This document shows, piece by piece, positions 53,261 through 62,652 of a stretch of DNA of 64,000 nucleotides. The stretch is from Flavobacterium azizsancarii (lineage in GTDB: Bacteria; Bacteroidota; Bacteroidia; Flavobacteriales; Flavobacteriaceae): positions 1 to 64,000 of the forward strand of contig NZ_JAMZNK010000030.1 of the NCBI RefSeq assembly GCF_027980145.1, read 5' to 3'. Within the stretch, counting starts at the first letter, position 1, and every line of letters starts with the position of its first letter. The position numbers and the translations under genes are program-made. The notes under the pieces are model-generated. The model was not told where the DNA came from. It did no database searches and worked only from the letters and a program-made list of their open reading frames with translations.

Positions 53261-56140
53261 ATGAAATTCATAAATTCAATTTTAATACCATTTATATACA
53301 TTTTCTTACATACACCTGTTTGTGCCCAGGTTAAAGGCATAGGAATACCAAGTATCAAAAACTATAAAAGGTCTGATTATCGAGGCGGAACCCAAAATTG
53401 GAGCATTGATCAGGATAAAAATGGCAATATGTACTTTGCCAACAATAATGGACTTATACAATTTGATGGCACAAGCTGGCACAAATATTCTCTTCCATCC
53501 CAAAATGAAATAAGGAGTTTAAAAATAGATTCGTCAGGTAAAATCTTTGTGGGAGGAAATAATGAATTTGGTTATTTTCAAAATGATACAAAAGGAATTT
53601 TAAAGTACCATTCCTTATCCGATATGATAGATAAGAAGGACAAACAAAATATAAACTTAATATGGAGAATTCATCTTTTTAATGGAGAAGTGATTTTTCA
53701 ATCTTTTACAAAAGTATTTTTCCTCAAAAATAATAAGCTGCGATTTATAAATGCGCCTTCAAAATTTCAGTTTTCTTTTTTAGTAAATAACCGCCTTTAT
53801 TTTCAGGATAAATCATTGGGAATTCTGGAATATAAAAACAAAAAACTCAAACAAATACAGGGAACAACATTTTTTAATGATAAAGAAATTTGGTCCGTAT
53901 TCCCGCTTCCTAACAACAAAATGCTTTTAGCAACCTTAGAGAAAGGTCTTTTTATATCTGACAATACTACTGTAAAACCATGGGAAACTGAAGCAAATGC
54001 TTTTATTAAGAAAAACACATCCCTTGGCGGCTCTATGATAAAAGGTAAATTTATTGTGCTTAATTCTGTTTTAGACGGCGTTATAGTCTGTGATCTCAAT
54101 GGTAAAATAATTCAACATTTAAATCGTCAAAAAGGCCTTCAGAACAATACTATACTTACCTCTTTTATTGATAATAAGGACAACATCTGGTTGGGGCTTG
54201 ACAACGGAATTACCTTTGTTAATGAGAATTCTCCTTTTTCTTATTTTGACTATAGTTATAATATAGGTACTGTATATGCATCGACAGTTTTTAATGGAAA
54301 TTTGTATGTAGCAACAAATCAGGGATTATTTTATCATTCCTGGAATACACCATTTAAAGACAGTCCGTTTACCAGAGTCGAAGGAACGATTTCGCAAGCA
54401 TGGAATATTCAGGTAATAAACAACGTACTTATTTGTGCCAGCAACAGCGGGGCGTTAGTTATTGATCATAATAAGGTATCTAAAAAACTGGATTCAAGAG
54501 GATATTTTGGATTTAAGACAATACCTAATCACGAAGGCTATATTATAGGAGAAAGCTATAATGGTTTTAGTATTTTTAAAAAATCAGCAGACGGATTCGA
54601 ATATTCACATCAGGTTGCAGGGTTTGATGAAACAACAAATACTTTTTCGATCGAACTGGACCAAGACTATTTATGGCTTAAGAAAGACCCTTTTTTATAC
54701 CAAATGAAATTATCCGGAGATTTAAAAAAGTTTGATTATATAAAAAAGCATAAAAACATTTCAGGAGCCTATACCGGAATCGGAAGCTTGCAGAACATCA
54801 ATAATATAGTTTATTTTCAAACAAAAAACCATTTTTTCAGGTTCTCCAGAGAGCAGGGAACATTTTTTGAAGACAAAAAAATAACAGCTCTTTTTAATGG
54901 AATACCAGCCATAACAACTCTGATCGAAGATTCTCAGGGAAATTTATGGTATGCCCACAACGAATCTTTAGGTGTTTTAACGAAAAATCAAAACGGAACC
55001 TTTACCAAAAAACAGGCGCCGTTTTCAAATTTATCCGGTAATCTGGTCAATAACTATATTTCTGTAAACACGATAGATCCTGAAAATATTTTTATAGGAC
55101 AAACGGACGGATTAACACATTACGACTCTAAATTTCCGAACTCATTTATAACAAAACCTAAAGTATTTATAGAAAGTTTTACTTTTCCGGGAGATACCAT
55201 CTTAACAGGTAACATACCTGAAAATCATCAGATATACACGGTTCCTTACAGCTCGAACCATGTTAAGTTTACTTTTTCATCACCTACATATGAAAATCAG
55301 GAAAACGTGACGTACTCCTATAAACTGGAACCTTTTGAAGAAAATTGGCGTGCCTGGTCGACGCTATCAATAAAAGAATACACCAACTTAAGGGAAGGTA
55401 CTTATGCAATGAAACTCAAAGCCAAAAATAGTTATGGTGTCGAATCTAATATTTCAGAAATCACCTTTACAGTTTCACCTCCGTGGTACAGGCATTTTTT
55501 AGCGTACCTTGTTTACTTCATTTTACTTATTACAGCGATATATATCATTTCGAATAGAATTAAGCTCAAAATCAGAAAAAACAGGTATTACGAAACGATT
55601 GAACAAAGAAGATTATATCTTGAAAAAGAATCGAAAATACGCCATGAACAACATGAACTTGAAAAGGAGATTGAAAAACTAAAGAATGATAAACTGCAGA
55701 TAAAAATTCTGGCAAAAGACAAAGAATTGGTAAACAACTCTTTGCAAGTCGTAAAGAAAAACAAAATTCTAAACGGTATCATTTACAAATTGAAAGATAT
55801 TGATACGAATATTTTAGATGATTCTACCAAATTCGAATTCAACAAATTACATAAAAGTATTGTAAAGGAAGTCAACACAGATAAGAGCTGGAAAGATCTG
55901 GAGAAACACATCAAAAACGTACATTTTGAATTCTTAAAACGATTAAAAGAAAAGTACCCTACAATTTCGCCACGAGAACTCGATTTATCCACTTACTTAT
56001 TAATGAATATGTCTACAAAAGAAATAGCCGAAATTATGAATATTTCAACCGGAGGTGTTGAACTGGCGCGTTATCGATTAAGGAAAAAACTAGGCTTAAA
56101 CAAAAAAGAAAACCTTATTGGTTTCCTGATGAGTATTTAA
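53261..56140 (+). CDS. PUL regulator: periplasmic beta-propeller/Y_Y_Y sensor with LuxR-type HTH
   Basis: The 959-residue membrane-spanning regulator has a signal peptide, a long periplasmic beta-propeller (reg_prop-like repeats to about residue 640), a Y_Y_Y-type beta-sandwich (YSYKLEPFEENWRAWSTL) and a TM helix near residues 747-766. A cytoplasmic coiled coil follows, then a C-terminal LuxR-type HTH (about 895-959: SPRELDLSTYLLMNMSTKEIAEIMNIS). No histidine kinase or receiver domain is present, unlike hybrid two-component PUL regulators. It should sense an oligosaccharide in the periplasm and activate the divergent susC operon directly. Confidence 0.9.
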   Translation: MKFINSILIPFIYIFLHTPVCAQVKGIGIPSIKNYKRSDYRGGTQNWSIDQDKNGNMYFANNNGLIQFDGTSWHKYSLPSQNEIRSLKIDSSGKIFVGGNNEFGYFQNDTKGILKYHSLSDMIDKKDKQNINLIWRIHLFNGEVIFQSFTKVFFLKNNKLRFINAPSKFQFSFLVNNRLYFQDKSLGILEYKNKKLKQIQGTTFFNDKEIWSVFPLPNNKMLLATLEKGLFISDNTTVKPWETEANAFIKKNTSLGGSMIKGKFIVLNSVLDGVIVCDLNGKIIQHLNRQKGLQNNTILTSFIDNKDNIWLGLDNGITFVNENSPFSYFDYSYNIGTVYASTVFNGNLYVATNQGLFYHSWNTPFKDSPFTRVEGTISQAWNIQVINNVLICASNSGALVIDHNKVSKKLDSRGYFGFKTIPNHEGYIIGESYNGFSIFKKSADGFEYSHQVAGFDETTNTFSIELDQDYLWLKKDPFLYQMKLSGDLKKFDYIKKHKNISGAYTGIGSLQNINNIVYFQTKNHFFRFSREQGTFFEDKKITALFNGIPAITTLIEDSQGNLWYAHNESLGVLTKNQNGTFTKKQAPFSNLSGNLVNNYISVNTIDPENIFIGQTDGLTHYDSKFPNSFITKPKVFIESFTFPGDTILTGNIPENHQIYTVPYSSNHVKFTFSSPTYENQENVTYSYKLEPFEENWRAWSTLSIKEYTNLREGTYAMKLKAKNSYGVESNISEITFTVSPPWYRHFLAYLVYFILLITAIYIISNRIKLKIRKNRYYETIEQRRLYLEKESKIRHEQHELEKEIEKLKNDKLQIKILAKDKELVNNSLQVVKKNKILNGIIYKLKDIDTNILDDSTKFEFNKLHKSIVKEVNTDKSWKDLEKHIKNVHFEFLKRLKEKYPTISPRELDLSTYLLMNMSTKEIAEIMNISTGGVELARYRLRKKLGLNKKENLIGFLMSI

Positions 56141-56143
56141 ATT

Positions 56144-56174
56144 AAAAAGCCATTCGCTAACGAATGGCTTTTTG
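56144..56174. terminator. Bidirectional terminator between the PUL regulator and murF
   Basis: AAAAAGCCATTCG and CGAATGGCTTTTT pair around CTAA, with A-runs and T-runs on both sides. It separates convergent genes. Confidence 0.9.
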
Positions 56175-57461
56175 TTATTTTATGTATTGCAATATTCTTT
56201 CCAGGGCCATTCCTCTGGAACCTTTTATTAGAATTGTATTTTCATTAAAGTGAATTGTTTCTAAATATTCTGTAAAAGAATCAAACGTTTCAAAAAACTG
56301 GAGATTCTTTTTAGAAATTCTATTTTCATAAAATGATTTCCCGATCAGATAACAAATAGAATTATCCTGAGCAGCTAAAGAATCAACAAGTATTTTATGC
56401 TCCTGATGACTTTCATTTCCCAATTCAAACATGTCGCCCAAAATCATGATTTTATTCTGATTTTCTAATTGCAAAAAATTAGTTATTGCCACGGCCATAC
56501 TGCTTGGATTTGCATTATAGGCGTCTAAAATAATTTGATTCGATTCAATTCTTAACAATTGCGACCTGTTATTCTCCGGTATATAGTTTTCGATCGCATG
56601 TTTAATGTCATTTTCATCAACTTTAAAATAATGTCCTATTGCAACTGCTGCATTGATATTATTAGCATTGTAAAGACCAATTAAATGCGATTCTATACTA
56701 AAATTATCATATTCTATAACTACAAAAGGATTTGCCTGAATTTTTCTGATATTTGTATTGGCTTCATTATTATTTACTCCGAAAGTAAATAGTTTAATAC
56801 CCGCAGATTTCTCCATCTGAATGGGATCTTCAAGGTTTACAAAGGCTATTTTATCATTGTTTACCAGAAATCGGTACATCTCGCTTTTCCCTTCAATTAC
56901 ACCTTCAACACCGCCAAAACCTTCTAAATGCGCTTTACCAAAATTGGTGATATAGCCATAATCAGGCTGGGCAATTTCGCATAAAAATTCAATTTCTTTT
57001 TTATGATTGGCCCCCATTTCAACAATTCCAATTTCCGTTTCCTCCGTAAAAGACAACAAAGTCAACGGCACGCCAATATGATTGTTTAGATTTCCTATGG
57101 TAGCCTTAGTATTGTATTTTTTGGCCAAAACAACATTAATAAGTTCTTTGGTTGTTGTTTTTCCGTTACTTCCTGTCAAAGCTATTATAGGTAATTTTAA
57201 ATAGGAACGATGAAATTTTGCTAATGCCTGCAACGTTTCCAAACTATTTTCAACAAGAATGGTTCTTTCATCAATAGCATAAGACGCATTATCAATAATA
57301 ACAAATGAAGCCCCTAATTCCAGCGCAGAAACAGCAAAGGTATTGGCATCGAAATTTTCGCCTTTAATAGCAAAAAACATAGAATCCTTTTCAATTTTTC
57401 TTGTATCAATTGAAACTGATTTGCACTTCAAAAATAAGTTATGAATGTCCTGAATATTCAT
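56175..57461 (-). CDS. murF: UDP-N-acetylmuramoyl-tripeptide--D-alanyl-D-alanine ligase MurF
   Basis: This cytosolic enzyme adds D-Ala-D-Ala to the UDP-MurNAc-tripeptide in peptidoglycan synthesis. The 428-residue protein has the ATP-binding GSNGKTTTKE near residue 100, the GIVEMGANHKKEIEFLCEIAQPDYG stretch, the NNINAAVAIG motif and the ILDAYNANPSSM segment. The length is slightly shorter than E. coli MurF (about 452) but typical of Bacteroidota. It lies downstream of gldJ on the same strand with a 110-bp gap that holds a terminator. Confidence 0.95.
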   Translation of the reverse strand: MNIQDIHNLFLKCKSVSIDTRKIEKDSMFFAIKGENFDANTFAVSALELGASFVIIDNASYAIDERTILVENSLETLQALAKFHRSYLKLPIIALTGSNGKTTTKELINVVLAKKYNTKATIGNLNNHIGVPLTLLSFTEETEIGIVEMGANHKKEIEFLCEIAQPDYGYITNFGKAHLEGFGGVEGVIEGKSEMYRFLVNNDKIAFVNLEDPIQMEKSAGIKLFTFGVNNNEANTNIRKIQANPFVVIEYDNFSIESHLIGLYNANNINAAVAIGHYFKVDENDIKHAIENYIPENNRSQLLRIESNQIILDAYNANPSSMAVAITNFLQLENQNKIMILGDMFELGNESHQEHKILVDSLAAQDNSICYLIGKSFYENRISKKNLQFFETFDSFTEYLETIHFNENTILIKGSRGMALERILQYIK

Positions 57462-57496
57462 TTAAAAAAATATTTACATTTTATAAAATTAACCAT

Positions 57497-57557
57497 AAAA
57501 AAATTCCAAATTCCAAAATCTGAATGTTTTCAGTATGGAATTTGGAATTTTTTTTTT
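57497..57557 (-). terminator. AATTCCAAA-type inverted repeat acting as gldJ terminator
   Basis: AATTCCAAATTCCA and TGGAATTTGGAATT form a 14-bp stem, extended by a T-run on the minus strand. It follows the gldJ stop by 14 bases. The sequence belongs to the same repeated motif as at 12824-12874. Confidence 0.75.
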
Positions 57558-57570
57558 GGTTTTCTGAAAT

Positions 57571-59262
57571 TTAGTTTCTAGGTGATCTTCTTTTTTCAGT
57601 TTTAGCACCTACTCTAGACATCGCACATCTAAATCCGATGTAGTCTGTTGCCATATCCTGAGGGAAATATCTTCTTTGAGCCGGATCTAACCAATATGCT
57701 CTGTCTCTCCAAGAACCACCTTTGTAAACTCTTACGTTATCATCGATAAGTGTCGTACGTTTACTAGTGTTGTCATATTTTCTTACCATCTGACCTAAAC
57801 TGTCTGTTGTTACATTATGCTTAGGAGAGTTATACATTGACTGATCTGCTTTAGCTCCTGCTTCAGCATCTCCAAAATCAAAATATTTAGATGATTGTTT
57901 GTCACCATCTCTATAGTTGATATTATCACTTGTACTAAAATTTTGCCTCAAATAAGTTTCATTTTCATCAACTGGTACCTGAGCAATTTCTCCTGGTAAA
58001 TTTGTTGCAACTTTTTTACCGTTACTTAACGTTTTGTATTGAATATTATCTTTAGTGATAATTTCAATTTTACCGTCTTTACCAATTTTATTTTTAGCGT
58101 ATTGATTTCCTCTAAAGTAGTTAAAATCATTTGCTTCATTATCAATAATAGGTCTGTAAACATCGGCAACCCATTCGGCTACGTTCCCAGCCATATCGTA
58201 TAATCCAAAATCATTAGGAGCATAGCTTTTTACTGCATTAGTAATATCTGCACCATCATCAGACCAACCTGCAATTCCACCGTAATCACCGTTTCCTTGT
58301 TTAAAGTTAGCCAATTGATCTCCTCTGTTTTTACGTTTAGATGAACGTGTATAATCTCCGGACCAAGGATATTTCTTTTGTCCTTTTATTATATTGTATT
58401 CTCTTTGCCCAACATCTGCTGCTGCTGCATATTCCCATTCTGCTTCTGTAGGAAGTCTGTATTCCGGCAAGATAACTCCTGAAGAACGTTGTGCGTAAAC
58501 ATTCTTTTCTTCTGGAACCACACCGTCTTTTCCTGCTTTTGGTCTTTTTCCGTTAGGGTTTTTCTTTAATACCAGTTCTTCATTACCACCATAAGTAGTA
58601 GAAGGTGAAGCCAGGTAAGCTTCTGTATTAAAAATACTTTCTGCAGTAACATCTTGTGTTTTTGCACCTTTTTTAAGATAACCATTTTTCTCTAAAACTG
58701 CTTCGTTTACACGATCAGTTCTCCATTTACTAAATTCAACAGCCTGAATCCAGTTAACACCTACTACAGGATAGTTAGCATATGAAGGATGTCTTAAATA
58801 GTTATTAGTCATCGTTTCATTATATCCTAAACGATTTCTCCATACTAAAGTATCCGGAGATGCTCCTTCATAGATATTTTTATAGTTTTCTTCTGTTGGA
58901 GGAAAAACTTTCTTTAACCATTCCAGGTATTCTAAGTACATACCATTGGTAACTTCTGTTTCATCCATATAAAATGACTGAACGTGCTGTTGGGTCGCTG
59001 TGTTATTCCAATCATGCATAACATCATCTTGTACTTTACCCATTGTAAATGTACCCCCTTCAACAAAAACCAAACCAGGACCAGCCTGTTGTTTTTTTCC
59101 TGCATTTCTGGCAGCAGTTCCATTCTGACTATCTACATCCCAACCAGTAGCTCTGGAAGCACGACTGGAACTCGATTTTTTGCTACAACTAGCCGTGCCT
59201 AACATCAATATCATTGACATCATTAATTGCAAGACTACAATTTTGTTTACTTTCATACTCAT
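57571..59262 (-). CDS. gldJ: Gliding motility lipoprotein GldJ
   Basis: GldJ is an outer-membrane-associated lipoprotein essential for gliding and for the type IX secretion system in F. johnsoniae. The 563-residue protein has a lipobox GTASC (Cys 26), a Ser-rich linker and an FGE-sulfatase-type domain (VFVEGGTFTMGKVQDDVMHDW ... FYMDETEVTNGMYLEYLEWLKK ... VKSYAPNDFGLYDMAGNVAEWVADVY ... VYKGGSWRDRAYWLDPAQRRYF). The start can be 59262 or 59256. The neighbouring porV and porU remnant keep the F. johnsoniae gene neighbourhood, and murF follows. Confidence 0.96.
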   Translation of the reverse strand: MSMKVNKIVVLQLMMSMILMLGTASCSKKSSSSRASRATGWDVDSQNGTAARNAGKKQQAGPGLVFVEGGTFTMGKVQDDVMHDWNNTATQQHVQSFYMDETEVTNGMYLEYLEWLKKVFPPTEENYKNIYEGASPDTLVWRNRLGYNETMTNNYLRHPSYANYPVVGVNWIQAVEFSKWRTDRVNEAVLEKNGYLKKGAKTQDVTAESIFNTEAYLASPSTTYGGNEELVLKKNPNGKRPKAGKDGVVPEEKNVYAQRSSGVILPEYRLPTEAEWEYAAAADVGQREYNIIKGQKKYPWSGDYTRSSKRKNRGDQLANFKQGNGDYGGIAGWSDDGADITNAVKSYAPNDFGLYDMAGNVAEWVADVYRPIIDNEANDFNYFRGNQYAKNKIGKDGKIEIITKDNIQYKTLSNGKKVATNLPGEIAQVPVDENETYLRQNFSTSDNINYRDGDKQSSKYFDFGDAEAGAKADQSMYNSPKHNVTTDSLGQMVRKYDNTSKRTTLIDDNVRVYKGGSWRDRAYWLDPAQRRYFPQDMATDYIGFRCAMSRVGAKTEKRRSPRN

Positions 59263-59639
59263 TCTTAGGTGATAAATTTAGGTGCTGCAATATAATAATT
59301 AACGTTTAATTAGCAACATCTGTTCTAATAATTTTATTTAACTGTTTTTTACCAGAAAATAACCTATAATTACGAACGCAAAAATATACTTTTTATTATT
59401 TACTATAACATGAAACACTATATTTTTACTTACTAATTTTTTTTTAATCCAAAACCCTCTGATTCACCTCTGAAACAATCCATAATCCTCCTTTTTTTCT
59501 TAGCACCACTTATCTAATTTCATCAGATAAACAGTAGCTTCGCACGAGATTAACAAAATAAAAAAGAACTATTTTTTCGTTACTTAAAAATAATGATCTT
59601 TTACTTTTCAAGCAGTAGCTTTTGACGCGATACTACTAA
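59263..59639. other. Gene-free stretch upstream of gldJ
   Basis: This region holds the gldJ promoter; a TATTTTTG box on the minus strand is at 59379-59386. No coding frame was seen. In F. johnsoniae the N-terminal part of porU would be expected between here and porV, but no trace of the catalytic region was found. Confidence 0.5.
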
Positions 59640-60687
59640 AAAAAACATAACTTTACCGTTTAACCTGAACGAATCAACCTACATAAACGCCAGTTCCGCA
59701 CAAATAACATCCATTTTACAAGAACCTATTTCAGCTCCTGAGTTAGATGATTTATTACCCGAAAACATCCTTCTAAAACTAAATAACAGATTAAAAACAA
59801 CTGCTTCAGGAGACACAAGACAATCTTTCCTCTTACCGACACCTATAATAAGGAAGCAAACCGCTCTTTAGAGCCAAACACTTCTGGCGACTATCAATTT
59901 CATCAGACCAACAAAATGCACCTTATATATATATATATATGTAGCGATTTTGGTTTTAAAAATTATTTTTATCGATCGACGGCAAGAATTTCGTCGACTT
60001 TACTCTTCAATAAATTAAAAACAATCTCTGCTCTAACCTAATAATTAGATATAGCCCTGCAATGTCATTTTAAATTCCTAAAAAAACGAATAAAGACGCA
60101 ACACTGATTAAACAGGAGAAACGTATAAAAATAAGCCTCAGAACAATATTAGACCAAAAGTTAAGTTATATACTAACGACAAAACTTTTGTACCAGATAG
60201 AATGAAAACAAATTCCCCATTTTACTGGCACTTCCTGAAGATAAAACGGAATCAATACAAAAAGCGGAATCGAATAAAACAAGATCTGAAGTTTTACCGG
60301 CACATACAACATTAGCTTACAAGTCAGGATATTTACAACAATCCAGTTACAATTAAAACATTTTTTATCTTTACAGAATACAAACCATTTGCTCCCGTTC
60401 TTAATTATCTTAATCTATTTTCTACCTAAACTTCGATTCTGACTTTCACACAATCCCTGCAAACCTTTGGTTGTCCAGGCTCTGACCATGATAATTACAG
60501 AAAAATAGTCTGGACGAAAATCAAGATCATTACAATACAAAGCTTTTTATTCAGCAAAACAATCTGAGACACAAAAAGGCGATTTTACCCACTAAATCAT
60601 AAAGAAGTTTATCTTTATAAACTTACGGTCAAATCTAATTTGAGAAATAAAAAGGCAGAAAAGTACGAAAAGCTTGTCATCTTATAA
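59640..60687 (+). pseudogene. porU: Decayed 3' remnant of porU (type IX secretion sortase)
   Basis: No intact frame exists, yet the DNA reads as the PorU C-terminal region. One frame gives KLYTNDKTFVP, DIYNNPVTI (60328-60354), VLNYLNLF (family VLNYPNPF, 60397-60420), RKIVWTK (60499-60519) and finally VYLYKLTVKS...KKAEKYEKLVIL with a stop at 60685-60687, the terminus I know from Flavobacterium PorU. That frame is broken by TAG 60313, TAA 60427 and TGA 60565. A segment NKEANRSLEPNTSGD (59847-59891) lies in another frame. The protease and N-terminal domains (some 2.5 kb) are absent. Gene order gldJ-porU-porV supports the identity. I rely on memory of the family, not on an alignment. Confidence 0.78.
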
Positions 60688-60702
60688 TTATATATATATT
60701 TG
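60674..60702 (+). promoter_or_regulatory. Promoter of porV inside the porU remnant
   Basis: TTG at 60674-60676 lies 18 bases ahead of TATATTTG at 60695-60702. Both lie at or just past the porU remnant end, 27 bases before the porV start codon. This would allow porV to be transcribed without porU. Confidence 0.65.
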
Positions 60703-60728
60703 TATCATAAATAAGTTAAGTTCCCTAA

Positions 60729-61934
60729 ATGAAAAAAATATCACTACTTTTAATTTGTTCTTTTATTCTTTTTAAAGCACAGGCTCAGGAAAATCGACCT
60801 ATTACGACTGGAGTCCCATTTTTGTTAGTTGCAGCAGATGCCAGAGCAGCCGGTTTAGCTGATCAGGGTGTAGCGACATCATCAGATGCTTTCTCTCAGC
60901 AATGGAACCCTGCAAAATATGCTTTTGCAGTCGACAAGCAGGGCTTCTCAATTAGCTATACCCCTTACCTAACGGATTTAGCCAATGACATTTCTCTTGG
61001 ACAGGTCACGTACTACAACAAAATAAATGACAGAAGTGCCTTTGCCGGCAGTCTTCGTTATTTTGGTTTTGGAGATATTGAATTAAGAACAACAGGCGAT
61101 CCTAATGAAGCCGCAAGAATAGTATCACCAAACGAGTTCGCATTAGACGGATCATATTCTTTGAAGTTAAGCGAAACATTCTCGATGGCAGTTGCCGCAA
61201 GATACATTCGTTCCAATTTAAAAATTGCCTCAGAAGATGTTGATGCTTCACCCGCCAGTACTTTTGCAGTAGACATTGCAGGGTTCTATCAATCTGAAGA
61301 AATTGCTTACTCAAATTTTAACGGAAGATGGAGAGCAGGTTTCAACATGCAAAATCTGGGTCAAAAAATAAGCTATGACAATGATGATTTAAGCTCAAAC
61401 TTTTTACCGGCTAATCTTAGACTGGGCGGAGGTTTCGATTTTATTTTCGATGATTCTAATAAGGTAGCACTTAGTGTTGAGTTTACTAAACTTTTAGTGC
61501 CAACACCTCCAGGACCGGGAACTCCTGTTGACGCAAATGGAGATGGCGATTATGATGACCCGGGAGACATCTCTCAGGAGAAGGCAAATGCCACAAACTT
61601 CAAAAACTATAATGACATCGGTTGGGTTTCAGGGATTTTTAAATCATTTGGAGATGCACCGGGAGGTTTCAGCGAAGAATTAAAAGAAATTACCTACAGT
61701 GTAGCAGCAGAATACATGTATCAGGATGCATTTGCATTACGAGCAGGATATTTTCATGAAAGCCCACAAAAAGGAGCAAGACAATTCTTTTCTTTAGGAG
61801 CCGGATTTAAATACAATGTTGTTAAAGTCGATGTTTCCTACTTATTTTCGACATCAAAAATAAAAAATCCGTTAGAAAACACACTTCGTTTTTCTTTAAC
61901 CTTTAACTTTGGTGACAAATACGAAGTTTATTAA
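60729..61934 (+). CDS. porV: Type IX secretion system protein PorV
   Basis: PorV is an outer-membrane barrel protein that shuttles substrates from the type IX translocon to the PorU sortase. The 401-residue protein has a signal peptide (MKKISLLLICSFILFKAQAQ), the conserved N-terminal TTGVPFLLVAADARAAGLADQGVATSSDAFSQQWNPAKYAF, and barrel strands to ...NTLRFSLTFNFGDKYEVY. It is intact, although the porU remnant immediately upstream is not. A terminator follows at 61960-61999. Confidence 0.96.
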   Translation: MKKISLLLICSFILFKAQAQENRPITTGVPFLLVAADARAAGLADQGVATSSDAFSQQWNPAKYAFAVDKQGFSISYTPYLTDLANDISLGQVTYYNKINDRSAFAGSLRYFGFGDIELRTTGDPNEAARIVSPNEFALDGSYSLKLSETFSMAVAARYIRSNLKIASEDVDASPASTFAVDIAGFYQSEEIAYSNFNGRWRAGFNMQNLGQKISYDNDDLSSNFLPANLRLGGGFDFIFDDSNKVALSVEFTKLLVPTPPGPGTPVDANGDGDYDDPGDISQEKANATNFKNYNDIGWVSGIFKSFGDAPGGFSEELKEITYSVAAEYMYQDAFALRAGYFHESPQKGARQFFSLGAGFKYNVVKVDVSYLFSTSKIKNPLENTLRFSLTFNFGDKYEVY

Positions 61935-61959
61935 ACAGAAAAAATAAAAATTCAATAAC

Positions 61960-61999
61960 AATCCAAATTTCTATTTCTTAGAAATTTGGATTTTTTTTC
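61960..61999 (+). terminator. Terminator of porV
   Basis: AATCCAAATTTCTA and TAGAAATTTGGATT form a 14-bp stem followed by eight Ts, 25 bases past the porV stop. Confidence 0.9.
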
Positions 62000-62011
62000 C
62001 CATAAAAACAA

Positions 62012-62494
62012 ATGAAAAACATAAGCATTACATCATCATTTATAGTTTACGACACACTGCAAGAACTTTCAGCAGACATTCAGGATTTAATGAATCAGGC
62101 TGTCGAAGTTCGCAAAAAAGCATACGCACCCTATTCTCAATTTAGGGTTGGGGCAGCATTATTATTAGATAACGGAAAAATAGTTTTAGGATCAAATCAG
62201 GAAAATGCAGCTTATCCTTCCGGACTTTGCGCAGAACGTGTAGCCATTTTCCACGCAGGAGCCATTTACCCTGAAGCCAAAATTTTAAAAATTGCCATAA
62301 CAGCAGCTTCAGACACCAATCAAACTACAGCACCAATCCCACCTTGCGGTTCATGCCGCCAATCTATTGCAGAATACGAAATCAGGCAAGAGACCCCTAT
62401 AGAAATCTTTTTTATGGGAGAAATTGGCGAAGTTTACAAATCAGCATCCCTAAAAAATCTGCTCCCTTTTATGTTTGATAAAAAGTTCTTGTAA
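62012..62494 (+). CDS. cdd: Cytidine deaminase
   Basis: This zinc enzyme deaminates cytidine and deoxycytidine in pyrimidine salvage. The 160-residue length fits the small homotetrameric class. It has the catalytic Cys-Ala-Glu in SGLCAERVAIF and the zinc cysteines in PPCGSCRQSIAEY. The substrate-binding YSQFRVGAALL is present. It begins 77 bases past porV and has no obvious link to the secretion genes. Confidence 0.95.
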   Translation: MKNISITSSFIVYDTLQELSADIQDLMNQAVEVRKKAYAPYSQFRVGAALLLDNGKIVLGSNQENAAYPSGLCAERVAIFHAGAIYPEAKILKIAITAASDTNQTTAPIPPCGSCRQSIAEYEIRQETPIEIFFMGEIGEVYKSASLKNLLPFMFDKKFL

Positions 62495-62652
62495 AAAAAA
62501 GCCAAAAAGTGACGTTTAAATTTTACTTCTTAATAGGAATGTCTTATTTTTGCATCCCGACCTTTCGGGCGCAAATTTGTGGGAGGAAACTATTTTGCGT
62601 TATAGGCAACAATTGATAACACAAACAAACTTTAGCAAAAGAAAGAATTCAG
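62495..62652. other. Leader region of the pyruvate dehydrogenase operon
   Basis: This 158-bp stretch holds a TATTTTTG box at 62545-62552 as a possible -7 element, but no matching -33 TTG. A small CCCGA/TCGGG hairpin follows near 62556-62570. Confidence 0.5.

Noticed and set aside
59924..59940. TA dinucleotide run as a possible origin or regulatory site
   Set aside because: A short simple-sequence tract within the decayed porU remnant is better explained by drift and slippage.
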